Shown in pieces: positions 8,941 through 16,882 of a stretch of 64,000 nt of DNA (positions are counted from its first letter, which is position 1; each line of letters starts with the position of its first letter). Made by a program: the position numbers and the translations under genes. Below the pieces are notes generated by a model. That model saw nothing but the letters and a program-made list of their open reading frames with translations, did not search any database and had not been told where the DNA came from. This stretch comes from Zavarzinia marina (GTDB lineage Bacteria; Pseudomonadota; Alphaproteobacteria; Zavarziniales; Zavarziniaceae): positions 248,001 to 312,000 of the forward strand of contig NZ_JAKGSB010000005.1 in the NCBI RefSeq assembly GCF_021568905.1. The letters run 5' to 3'.

Positions 8941-10104
8941 TCAGCTCGCCTGGTCGAAGCAGCCGAGGGGGGCGACGCCGTTGACCAGGATGCGGACCAG
9001 CTCGGCCTGACGGGTGACCCCGGTCTTGGCAAACATGGAGCGCAGGTGGGCGCGGGCGGTGTTGTAGCGGATGTTCAGTTCGACCGCCGCCTCGTCCAGG
9101 CTCTCGCCCTTGGCCAATTGGGTCGCCAGCGCCGATTCCGCCTGGGTGAAGCCGAAAAGCTGCTTCAGGATCGCGGGATCGGTGCGAACACCATTCTCGG
9201 GATCGCGGATGAAGATGGTGACGCCGGTGCGCCAGCGGTCGCCCACCTTGTTGCCGAGCCGGATGCGGTTGATGACGAGGCCGAGATCCCGCGCGCCCGA
9301 GGAGCGGGCGACGGTCAGGGCCTGGGGCTTGCCCGTATCGGCCGGCGCGGCGTCGCCCGCAAGGGCGGTCCGGATCAGGGCCTGCAGCGACCGGTCGTCC
9401 TGGGTCGAGACGGCGTGGACCATACCGTTGACCATGGTGATGCCGTCGCGCCGCTTCATCAGGTCGGCGCCGATGGCGTTCATCACCAGGATCTTGCCGT
9501 TCTCGTCGAGAACGATGCCGCCCACCGCCAGGCGGTCCATGGCGTCGGCATAGATCTGGTTGACGATCTCGCATTGGGCGAGGCGCGAGCGGATGTCGAG
9601 GGCGCGGGCGAAATGGGGCGCGATCAGCGAAATCAGATTGGCTTCCTCGCGCACGAAGGGATCGGCGTCGCGCGCGCGCATGACGCGGATGAAGCAGTCG
9701 ACGTTCTCGAGGCTGCACACCCAGGCGCCCATGTAGTGGTTGATGTCGCCGATCTCGAGCAATTCGTTGAACTTGCCGAATTCCGCCCGGTTCAGGCTCA
9801 GCCAGTCGTTGATGGTATAGACCTCGCCCAGGCGGGTCTCCACGTTCGGCCGGTATTGCTGATATTCGTTCTCGTACTGCAGGAACTGGTCGAAGGCGAT
9901 GGGGCCGACGTTGATCGTCGCTTCCTGGCGCAATGCCGTCTTGGCCACCAGGGACAGGGTGACGAAACGCGCGTCGAGATATTCGCGCAGCAACTCCAGC
10001 GTCTGCTTCCAGGACACGTCCTCGAAGGACCCCTGGTAGATGTGACCGATCAGCAGGCTCAATTGTTCCTGCGAGGTCACGGTAACGGCGCGTTGATCCA
10101 GCAT
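8941..10104 (-). CDS. LuxR-type regulator with N-terminal sensor region
   Basis: A 387-residue transcription regulator. Residues up to about 170 form an unrecognised sensor region, followed by a PAS-like stretch around 180-290 (GGIVLDENGKILVMNAIGAD is a typical PAS opening). The C-terminal helix-turn-helix (about 325-380, FTQAESALATQLAKGESLDE onward) is LuxR/GerE type. No receiver domain is present, so it is not phospho-controlled in the usual way. The ATG at 10104 has GAGG seven bases upstream. It is divergent from the AveC-like gene across 540 bp and is its most likely local regulator (inference). Confidence 0.75.
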   Translation of the reverse strand: MLDQRAVTVTSQEQLSLLIGHIYQGSFEDVSWKQTLELLREYLDARFVTLSLVAKTALRQEATINVGPIAFDQFLQYENEYQQYRPNVETRLGEVYTINDWLSLNRAEFGKFNELLEIGDINHYMGAWVCSLENVDCFIRVMRARDADPFVREEANLISLIAPHFARALDIRSRLAQCEIVNQIYADAMDRLAVGGIVLDENGKILVMNAIGADLMKRRDGITMVNGMVHAVSTQDDRSLQALIRTALAGDAAPADTGKPQALTVARSSGARDLGLVINRIRLGNKVGDRWRTGVTIFIRDPENGVRTDPAILKQLFGFTQAESALATQLAKGESLDEAAVELNIRYNTARAHLRSMFAKTGVTRQAELVRILVNGVAPLGCFDQAS

Positions 10105-10644
10105 ATCGAGCCTCGTGAACGTCGAACGCAGTTCAGATCGAAAGCCCGGCAGGAAACGCGGCCGGACTTCCAAATTGAATCGGCCTCAGTTTAAGTCCGT
10201 CAAACCGGGCGACAGACTTGGCCGACAAGTCGTACAACGCTACCGAAACGGCTCACCGCCATGGCCGCTTCGGGCACTACCGAGATGGATCGTGTGGTAA
10301 GTCCCGCAATGGACCGGGTTCCGTCCGGGCATGGGGCCCGCGAACCTCGCCTTCCTGCTGCCGGGGTCCCACGTCCCCCCTCCTCCAGACGCCTTCAGGC
10401 ATACGCCCATCGGCAAACGCCTCTCGGCTCTCCTGTCGAAAGATCGTTCCCGGGCGGGAATGTCCTCCATTTGAGGGAGGCCGGACGGCTTTATTACATA
10501 TCAATATAACATATCTCGCATTGTGGCCAATCCTGGTCATACCCGTTTCGGGGCGGCTTTTGGGGATGCCGGGCTTGGTGCGGGCGGAATATTTGCAGCG
10601 GCGATGCGGATAGAACCGCAAGGCCGAGCGAGGGGAGGAAGACC
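10105..10644. promoter_or_regulatory. 540-bp divergent intergenic region (LuxR / AveC-like)
   Basis: I see no convincing gene here. GACTTG-GCCGA-CAAGTC at 10215-10231 is a perfect 6-bp inverted repeat that could be a LuxR-type operator. An AT-rich patch at 10490-10515 contains the short repeat ACATATC twice and could hold the plus-strand promoter, about 130 bp before the AveC-like start. The short open frames between 10240 and 10620 lack ribosome sites and familiar protein sequence. Confidence 0.4.
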
Positions 10645-11664
10645 GTGAGCATCACCCATCCGGCCGTGGCGGAGACGCGGCCGATCCTCTGGTGGGCGTC
10701 GATCGGCGCCGGTTTCGCCGCGTTCCAGCTCTATCTCTTCGCGGCATGGGCGCTGTCGCCCGGCTTCGCCCCCATCGATCCGGGGCCCGACGCCATGACC
10801 GAGGTCGGCACCTGGGTCATGTGGGGCGTCGGCATTTCCTTCTGCGCCATGGCGGTCGCGGGGCTGGCCTGGATCCTGTCCGACCTGGCGCGCGGCCGGG
10901 CGCTCAACATCGTTCAGCTCCTGATGATCGGCTGCGCCTTCTGCCTGTGGCAGGACCCCACGGTGAACCTGCTGCGCCCGGTCGCCATGTACAACACCCA
11001 TTACCCGAACATGGGCAGCTGGGCGGAGCATATTCCCTGGTGGTTCAGCCCGAACGGGGCCCGCAACGCCCAGCCCCTGACCTTTCAGTCGGCGCTCTAT
11101 CCGGTCATGGTGCCGATCTGGGTGCTGACCGCCTGGGCCGTGATGACCGGTGCGCGCCGGCTCTGGCCCCGTCTCGGCGGGCCGGCGCTGGCGCTGATCG
11201 CCGTCGCCTCCATCACCATCGGCCAGACCGGCGCGGAAGTGGCCATGGTCCGGGGCGAGATCTTCGCCTATGGCGGTGTGATCGAGGCCGGCACGGTCTT
11301 TGCCGGCACGCGCTGGCAATTCCCGGTCTATGGCGCCTTTCTCTGGGCGATCGGGACCGTCGCCCTGGCCTGCCTGATCTTCTGGCGCGATGCGGGCGGG
11401 CGGACGGCGGTCGAGCGCGGGCTCGATACCCTCGGCCTCGGCACGGGCGGGTCCAATCTTCTGCGCGCGCTCGCCTTCGTCGGGGCCGCCAATCTGGCGA
11501 TCCTCGCCTATTACCTGCCGTTCCAGTTCGTCTCGCTCTATTCCGATCCCTGGCCCGACGTCTTCCCGTCCTATTTCATCAACGGCGTCTGCGGCGAGGG
11601 GACGGGCTATGCCTGCCCCGATCCGGCCCTGCCGGTGCCGGGACCGCGGGTGCCGCCCTCGTGA
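10645..11664 (+). CDS. polytopic membrane protein, AveC-like (spirocyclase-type family)
   Basis: A 339-residue integral membrane protein with seven or so hydrophobic helices (about 16-38, 52-76, 86-102, 148-168, 176-196, 230-252, 275-295). Conserved-looking polar blocks lie between helices: QDPTVNLLRP and YNTHYPNMGSW near 108-128, and EIFAYGGVIE near 205. These resemble the AveC-like family named after the avermectin spirocyclase. Bacterial relatives outside Streptomyces are of unknown function. The ATG at 10645 follows GAGGGGAGGAAG. It has no biosynthetic neighbours, so spiroketal chemistry should not be assumed. Confidence 0.6.
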   Translation: MSITHPAVAETRPILWWASIGAGFAAFQLYLFAAWALSPGFAPIDPGPDAMTEVGTWVMWGVGISFCAMAVAGLAWILSDLARGRALNIVQLLMIGCAFCLWQDPTVNLLRPVAMYNTHYPNMGSWAEHIPWWFSPNGARNAQPLTFQSALYPVMVPIWVLTAWAVMTGARRLWPRLGGPALALIAVASITIGQTGAEVAMVRGEIFAYGGVIEAGTVFAGTRWQFPVYGAFLWAIGTVALACLIFWRDAGGRTAVERGLDTLGLGTGGSNLLRALAFVGAANLAILAYYLPFQFVSLYSDPWPDVFPSYFINGVCGEGTGYACPDPALPVPGPRVPPS

Positions 11665-11770
11665 TCAAGGACCGGAAAATCGCGGTCTGACCGCGCCGCA
11701 GGGGAGCCATCGGCTTTTTCCGCGCCTTTTCCATGGACGGCAGGGACGGCTTGAGTAAACTCCGCCCGCC

Positions 11771-12928
11771 ATGACGGAATACGCCGCCCGCGCCCTGCTG
11801 CCCGAAGGTCTGCACGACGAACTGCCCCCCGCCGCCGAACACGAGGCCGCGGTGTCGGTTCGGCTCGTCCAGGCCTTCGCCGCCCACGGCTATCAGCGGG
11901 TCAAGCCGCCCCTGATCGAATTCGAGGAAAGCCTGACCACGGGCCCCGGCGGCGCCAAGGGCACCGAGATGTTCCGCCTGGTCGATCCCGCTTCCCAGCG
12001 CATGATGGCGGTCCGCTCCGACATGACGGTGCAGGTGGCGCGCATCGCCGCGACCCGCCTGCAGAAGGCGCCCCGGCCGCTGCGCCTCTCCTATGCCGGC
12101 CAGGTGCTGCGGGTGAAGGGCACGCAATTGCGCCCCGAACGCCAGTTCACCCAGGCCGGTGTCGAGCTGGTCGGCGTGCGCTCCGTCGCCGCCGACGCCG
12201 AGGTTGTGCTGCTGGCCGCCGAATCGATCGCCGCCTGCGGCAACGACCGGCCGGTGACCGTGGATCTGACCCTGCCGACCCTGGTGCCGGCGATCGCGGC
12301 CTTCTTCGGCCTGCCGAGCGCGGAAGCGGCCATGGCCCGCGACGCGCTGGACGGCAAGGACATCGCCGCGCTCGACGCGATCGAAGGGCCGGCCGGCGCG
12401 CTCTTTCGGGGCCTGCTGCAGGCCGCCGGCCCGGCCGACCGCGCGCTCGAGAGGCTCGCCGCCCTCGATCTGCCGCCGGTCGCCCGCGCCGAAGTGGACG
12501 AATTGGCCGGTCTCGTCGCGGCCGTCCGCGCCGCCGATCCCAAGATCGTGCTGACCATCGATCCCGGCGAATATCGCGCCCATGAATATCACACCGGCTT
12601 CGGCTTCACCCTGTTCGCCGCGGGCGTGCGCGGGGAATTGGGCCGGGGCGGGCGCTACGACATGGTCGGGCCCGACGGCGGCACCGAGGAAGCGGTCGGC
12701 TTCACCATCTATGTCGATTCCCTGTTGCGCTCGCTGGCGAAGCCGGCGGCGCCGGCCTTCGTCTATCTGCCCTTCGGCACGGCGCTGGCGGATGCCCGCG
12801 CGCTTCGCGCCGACGGGCATCGCACGGTCGCCGCGCTGGCGCCGGCGACGGACGCCGAAGCCGAGGCGAAACGCCTCGGGTGCAGCCACATTTTCCTGAA
12901 CGGCGCGGTTCGTCCGCTCGCCGCCTGA
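11771..12928 (+). CDS. hisZ: HisZ, ATP phosphoribosyltransferase regulatory subunit
   Basis: A catalytically inactive histidyl-tRNA synthetase paralogue that pairs with short-form HisG to make the first enzyme of histidine synthesis. The 385-residue chain keeps the class II synthetase core: LLPEGLHDELPPAA at the start, the motif-2-like region RLSYAGQVLRVKG near 100 and RPERQFTQAGVELVG near 117-131, but lacks the HisRS anticodon domain. Its position directly before purA is typical of Alphaproteobacteria. hisG is not in the window, so it must be encoded elsewhere. The gap to purA is 22 bp, suggesting co-transcription. Confidence 0.9.
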   Translation: MTEYAARALLPEGLHDELPPAAEHEAAVSVRLVQAFAAHGYQRVKPPLIEFEESLTTGPGGAKGTEMFRLVDPASQRMMAVRSDMTVQVARIAATRLQKAPRPLRLSYAGQVLRVKGTQLRPERQFTQAGVELVGVRSVAADAEVVLLAAESIAACGNDRPVTVDLTLPTLVPAIAAFFGLPSAEAAMARDALDGKDIAALDAIEGPAGALFRGLLQAAGPADRALERLAALDLPPVARAEVDELAGLVAAVRAADPKIVLTIDPGEYRAHEYHTGFGFTLFAAGVRGELGRGGRYDMVGPDGGTEEAVGFTIYVDSLLRSLAKPAAPAFVYLPFGTALADARALRADGHRTVAALAPATDAEAEAKRLGCSHIFLNGAVRPLAA

Positions 12929-12950
12929 TCCGAAGATCGAGGACTGAAGC

Positions 12951-14243
12951 ATGGCCAATGTTGCGGTGGTCGGCGCCCAATGGGGCGACGAGGGCAAGGG
13001 CAAGATCGTCGACTGGCTGTCGGAACGCGCCGACGTCGTCGTGCGCTTCCAGGGCGGGCACAATGCCGGCCATACGCTGGTCATCGGCAATCAGACCTAC
13101 AAGCTGTCGCTGCTGCCGTCCGGCATCGTGCGCGGCGGCAAGCTGTCGGTCATCGGCAACGGCGTGGTCATCGACCCCTGGGCCCTGTTCGCCGAGATCG
13201 GCCGCCTGGAAGCCCAGGGCGTGAAGGTGAGCCCCGACAATCTGCTGATCGCCGAGAACGCCTGCCTGATCCTGCCGGTGCACGGCGAATTGGACGGCTA
13301 TCGCGAGGACAGCAAGAATGCCGGCGGCATCGGCACCACGCGGCGCGGCATCGGCCCCGCCTATGAGGACAAGGTCGGCCGGCGCGCCGTCCGCGTCTCC
13401 GACCTCGCCGACGCCGCGACCCTGTCCCGCCGCCTGGATGCCCTGATCACCCATCACGATGCGCTGCGCGCGGGCTTCGGCGCCCCGCCGATCGACCGCG
13501 CCGCGCTGGAGGCCAAGCTGGCCGAGGTGGCGCCCCGCCTGCTGACCTTCGCCAAGCCGGTCTGGCTCGCGCTCGAGGAGATGCGCGCGGCGGGCAAGCG
13601 CATTCTCTACGAAGGCGCGCAGGGCACCATGCTCGACATCGACCATGGCACCTATCCCTTCGTCACCTCGTCCAATACGGCGGCGGGTCAGGCGGCGGTC
13701 GGCGCCGGTGTCGGGCCGCGCGCGGTCGGCTATGTGCTCGGCATCACCAAGGCCTATACCACCCGAGTCGGCGGCGGCCCCTTCCCGACGGAACTGAACG
13801 ACGCCGTCGGCCAGCGCCTCGGCGAACGCGGCCATGAATTCGGCACGGTCACGGGTCGGGCCCGGCGCTGCGGCTGGTTCGACGCCGTCATGGTGCGCCA
13901 GGCGGTGAAGGTCGGCGGCATCGACGGCATCGCGCTGACCAAGCTCGACGTGCTCGACGGGCTGGACGAATTGAAGATCTGCGTCGGCTACAGGCTGCGC
14001 GGCGAGGTGATCCGCCATTTCCCGGCCAATGCCGGCGATCAGGCGGCGGTCGAGCCGGTGTTCGAAGTGCTGCAGGGCTGGTCCGAATCGACTCAGGGGG
14101 CCCGGCGCTGGGCCGATCTGCCGGCGACCGCGATCAAATACGTGAAGCGGATCGAGGAATTGATCGAAGCCCCGGTGGCTCTGCTCTCGACAAGCCCCGA
14201 GCGCGACGACACCATTCTGGTGCACGATCCGTTCCGCGACTGA
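12951..14243 (+). CDS. purA: adenylosuccinate synthetase
   Basis: Joins IMP and aspartate using GTP to make adenylosuccinate, the first committed step to AMP. At 430 residues it has the standard length. The N-terminal [16 protein letters not shown] (P-loop and catalytic Asp) and GGHNAGHT blocks are intact, as are [14 protein letters not shown] and the late GRxRRCGWFD block. The ATG at 12951 follows GAGGACTGAAGC. Essential housekeeping gene, co-oriented with hisZ. Confidence 0.97.
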   Translation: MANVAVVGAQWGDEGKGKIVDWLSERADVVVRFQGGHNAGHTLVIGNQTYKLSLLPSGIVRGGKLSVIGNGVVIDPWALFAEIGRLEAQGVKVSPDNLLIAENACLILPVHGELDGYREDSKNAGGIGTTRRGIGPAYEDKVGRRAVRVSDLADAATLSRRLDALITHHDALRAGFGAPPIDRAALEAKLAEVAPRLLTFAKPVWLALEEMRAAGKRILYEGAQGTMLDIDHGTYPFVTSSNTAAGQAAVGAGVGPRAVGYVLGITKAYTTRVGGGPFPTELNDAVGQRLGERGHEFGTVTGRARRCGWFDAVMVRQAVKVGGIDGIALTKLDVLDGLDELKICVGYRLRGEVIRHFPANAGDQAAVEPVFEVLQGWSESTQGARRWADLPATAIKYVKRIEELIEAPVALLSTSPERDDTILVHDPFRD

Positions 14244-14425
14244 GCGGCCCCTACCCGAACACCGGGGTTGCCGGCGATCACGAATGGCGATCGTCGGGTG
14301 GGGGGTTCCCGCTGTCTCTTGCGTGTCATATTCTCGATGCCTATATCGGAGCCGGGACACGATTGTGGTAAATTGCAATCGCGCTGCCCGCAGCGCTACC
14401 GGTGTCACAGCAGGAGTAGTCGGGC

Positions 14426-15247
14426 ATGGGCCGTCACTGGGGACAGGAAGATATCCGATGGGATGACTTCGATCCCTCGAAGGTCGATCCAGACATGGTC
14501 ATGGCGGTGAAGACCGCCAGCCTGGTCGAAGCCAATTCCGAGGATTACGTCACCTATCTGCTCAGCGTCTTCCGCGAGGAGACCTGGCTTCACGACGCGC
14601 TCCGCAGATGGGGCGCGGAGGAACGGCTGCACGGCGAGGCACTGGCGGCCTGGGCGCATCGGGTCGATCCCGGCTTCGATTTCACCGAGCGGCTGGCGCG
14701 CTTCCGCGAAGGTTACCGCCTGCCGCTGGAGGCGACCGAATCGGTGCGCGGCTCCCGCGCCGGCGAACTGCTGGCGCGCTGCGTCGTCGAATGCGGCACG
14801 TCGAGCTATTATTCCGCGATCCGCGACGCGACCGAGGAACCGGTCCTCAAGCAGATCGCCCATCTGATCGCCGGCGACGAATTCCGCCATTTCAAGCTGT
14901 TCTACGACACGCTGAAGAAGTTCGATCCGCAGGATTCGCTCGGTCTCTTCGCCAAGCTGAAGGTGACGCTGAGCCGCGTGAACGAGACGGAGGACGACGA
15001 ACTCTCCTTCGCCTTCCACTGCGCCAACAACGATCCCTCGATTCCCTACGACCGCGAGAAGTCCATGCTCGCCTACAGCAAGCGGGCCTATCGGAACTAT
15101 CGCTACGGCCATCTGGCGCGGGCCATCTCGATGATGCTGAAGGCCGTCGGCCTCGCCCCTCACGGCGTCATCGCCCAGGTCACCCAGCGCGGCGCCTGGT
15201 GGCTGTGGGAGAAACGCGCCCGCAAGCTGGAGCGCATCGCCGCCTGA
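14426..15247 (+). CDS. ferritin-like diiron protein
   Basis: A 273-residue helical protein with the ferritin-like metal ligand pattern: Glu35, Glu66-x-x-His69 (EERLH), Glu122 and Glu152-x-x-His155 (DEFRH). This predicts a four-helix bundle with a diiron centre, so an oxygenase, desaturase or ferritin role is possible; the substrate is unknown. No signal peptide. The ATG at 14426 gives the familiar start MGRHWGQEDIRWDDF. It is followed 15 bp later by a 53-residue membrane peptide gene and then a lipoprotein gene, all on the plus strand. Confidence 0.75.
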   Translation: MGRHWGQEDIRWDDFDPSKVDPDMVMAVKTASLVEANSEDYVTYLLSVFREETWLHDALRRWGAEERLHGEALAAWAHRVDPGFDFTERLARFREGYRLPLEATESVRGSRAGELLARCVVECGTSSYYSAIRDATEEPVLKQIAHLIAGDEFRHFKLFYDTLKKFDPQDSLGLFAKLKVTLSRVNETEDDELSFAFHCANNDPSIPYDREKSMLAYSKRAYRNYRYGHLARAISMMLKAVGLAPHGVIAQVTQRGAWWLWEKRARKLERIAA

Positions 15248-15262
15248 CGAAGGAGAGAGACC

Positions 15263-15424
15263 ATGGGCCTGATTGCCACGATCATTGTCGGTGCCGTGCT
15301 CCTCCTCGTCTTCGTCAATCTCGCGCGCGGCGGGGGCAAGCGCGGCAAGAAGGCCGGGTCGGAAACGCTTCCGGGCGCGCACTCCTATCGTCCGCCGGGG
15401 CCGGGCGGCATGAATTTCCCCTGA
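15263..15424 (+). CDS. 53-residue single-pass membrane protein
   Basis: A very small gene. The N-terminus (residues 2-20, GLIATIIVGAVLLLVFVNL) is one hydrophobic helix, followed by a basic Gly/Lys-rich stretch and a Pro-rich tail ending PGPGGMNFP. A strong GAAGGAGAG ribosome site precedes the ATG. It lies 15 bp after the ferritin-like gene and is probably co-transcribed with it; it may anchor or assist that protein. No known family recognised. Confidence 0.6.
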   Translation: MGLIATIIVGAVLLLVFVNLARGGGKRGKKAGSETLPGAHSYRPPGPGGMNFP

Positions 15425-15493
15425 CCGTACGGCTTGCCCAAGCCTCTCTTTCGACTGCAAAATCCCTGGCCGCATCGTGCTGGGGGGATTTCA

Positions 15494-16006
15494 ATGCGCC
15501 GTCTGTTCCTGAGCGTCTTCGTCGGTCTCGCGGCGGTCGGTCTTTCCGCCTGCCAGCCTGAGCCCACACCCTATCAGGCGCTCCTGGCGCCCGCGGTCCA
15601 TGTCGCCTCGGTGAAGGTCGACGTCGACGGCGCCAAGATTCCACGCAGCCTGGTCAAGGCCCTGAAGCAGCGGATCGAAAGCGAATTCGCCGCCGATCCG
15701 ACCGGGCAATACGGCCTTCGCCTCGACGTCGCGGTGACCGGCTACACCAAGGGCAAGGGCGACGGCGACACGGCGCTCGAAATCGGCGGCCAGCTGAACG
15801 GCAGGCTGCAGCTGGTCGGGCCCAGATCGGGCCTCGTCGCCGCGACGGCGGATCTCGAGGTTCGGCGCGACAATGTCAACGGCGTCACCATCGAACCATT
15901 GCCGGGCCTGCCGGACGACGTGCTGATCGACAATTTCGCCCGGGCCGCCCGCTCCGTCCTGTTCGGGCCGGAATCCAGGGGTCTGCTGATCGACGGCGAT
16001 CTCTGA
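15494..16006 (+). CDS. putative lipoprotein
   Basis: A 170-residue protein with a lipoprotein signal peptide: MRRLFLSVFVGLAAVGLSAC, lipobox LSAC, lipidated Cys20. The mature part is mixed alpha/beta, with a region near 80-125 that reads like alternating beta strands. The residue after Cys is Gln, so outer-membrane sorting is expected by the E. coli +2 rule, which may not hold here. The ATG at 15494 follows GGGGGGA. Function unknown. Confidence 0.65.
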   Translation: MRRLFLSVFVGLAAVGLSACQPEPTPYQALLAPAVHVASVKVDVDGAKIPRSLVKALKQRIESEFAADPTGQYGLRLDVAVTGYTKGKGDGDTALEIGGQLNGRLQLVGPRSGLVAATADLEVRRDNVNGVTIEPLPGLPDDVLIDNFARAARSVLFGPESRGLLIDGDL

Positions 16007-16027
16007 GGCCGATGCCCCCATCGTCAT

Positions 16028-16097
16028 CCCGGCGCAGGCCGGGATCCGTCTCAGGCGGGGGCGCCCTCTCGTCCAGGGGCCCCGGCCTTCGCCGGGG
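16028..16097. repeat. REP-like palindromes
   Basis: Two GC-rich hairpins lie between convergent genes: CCCGGC-GCAG-GCCGGG (16028-16043) and CCCCGGC-CTTC-GCCGGGG (16080-16097). The second 18-base palindrome, with its following CGA, recurs exactly at 27160-27180. They look like a dispersed intergenic repeat and could also act as terminators. Confidence 0.6.
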
Positions 16098-16111
16098 CGA
16101 GAAGAGGAGCG

Positions 16112-16762
16112 TCAGGCGCGGGGCGAGAGATATTCGCGGTTGACGGCGCCGAGGATCGCCATGGCGGTCTCGACCACGGTATCGATGGGGGCGGCATAGC
16201 CCGAGCGCACCCAGCCGAGCGCGATCTGCACCACGGCGCCGATCAAGCCGTCGGCGAAAAGGTCGAGATCGAGACCGAGGTCGTCCGCGCGTTCCGCCGC
16301 ATCCGGCGCGAAACGCAGGATGGACAGGGAGACCTGACGGATGGTGTCCCAATAGATCGTGTCCATCCTGGGGCTGACGCCCAGGATTTCGACCAGGAAG
16401 ACCCGCGCCTCGTTCGGATTGGCCCGCAACTGGCCGTAATAGGTGGCCAGCGCGGTGCGCACGATCGACCCCATGTCGAAGGTCGAGAGCGGCGCCAGCG
16501 CCGTCATCACCTCTTCCGTCAGGCGCGCCATCACCGCCTCGAAGGCGGCGGCCAGCAGGGCCTCTCCATTCTCGAAACTCTCGTAGAAATAGCGTTCGGT
16601 CAGGCCGGCCTCGGCACAGATCGCGCGCACCGTGGCGCCGTGATAGCCGACGGCGCCATAGACCGCGATCGCCGCATCGACGAGTTTCTCGCGCCGTTCG
16701 GCCCGTCGCTGTTCGTTGCTGACGCCCTTGTAGCGCCGGCCGCTGCGGATTTCCGTTTCCAT
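16112..16762 (-). CDS. TetR-family repressor
   Basis: A 216-residue regulator. The N-terminal helix-turn-helix spans about residues 20-70 (KLVDAAIAVYGAVGYHGATV, then AGLTERYFYESFENGEAL). The C-terminal ligand domain is typically variable. It is divergent from the flavin monooxygenase gene, and the 120-bp gap holds two matching TGACA-N8-TGTCA operators. It most likely represses itself and the monooxygenase until a hydrophobic ketone or related substrate appears (inference). Confidence 0.85.
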   Translation of the reverse strand: METEIRSGRRYKGVSNEQRRAERREKLVDAAIAVYGAVGYHGATVRAICAEAGLTERYFYESFENGEALLAAAFEAVMARLTEEVMTALAPLSTFDMGSIVRTALATYYGQLRANPNEARVFLVEILGVSPRMDTIYWDTIRQVSLSILRFAPDAAERADDLGLDLDLFADGLIGAVVQIALGWVRSGYAAPIDTVVETAMAILGAVNREYLSPRA

Positions 16763-16773
16763 GATTCAGATGT

Positions 16774-16825
16774 TGACATCATGTGTTGTCAGATGCAATG
16801 TCGATATTGACAAGAAACGTTGTCA
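16774..16825. promoter_or_regulatory. double TetR operator
   Basis: TGACATCATGTGTTGTCA (16774-16791) and TGACAAGAAACGTTGTCA (16808-16825) are two copies of TGACA-N8-TGTCA, 34 bp apart start to start, between the divergent TetR and monooxygenase genes. Each is followed by GA. Spacing of just over three helical turns would allow two dimers to bind the same face. Confidence 0.7.
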
Positions 16826-16882
16826 GATTTGTCCGGCACCGAACCGGTGCGGCGCTGACGATCGCAGATGGAGGAGAGCAGC

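Noticed and set aside
10240-10613. Several overlapping short open frames in the LuxR/AveC-like gap
   Set aside because: They conflict with one another, lack ribosome sites and have no recognisable protein pattern.
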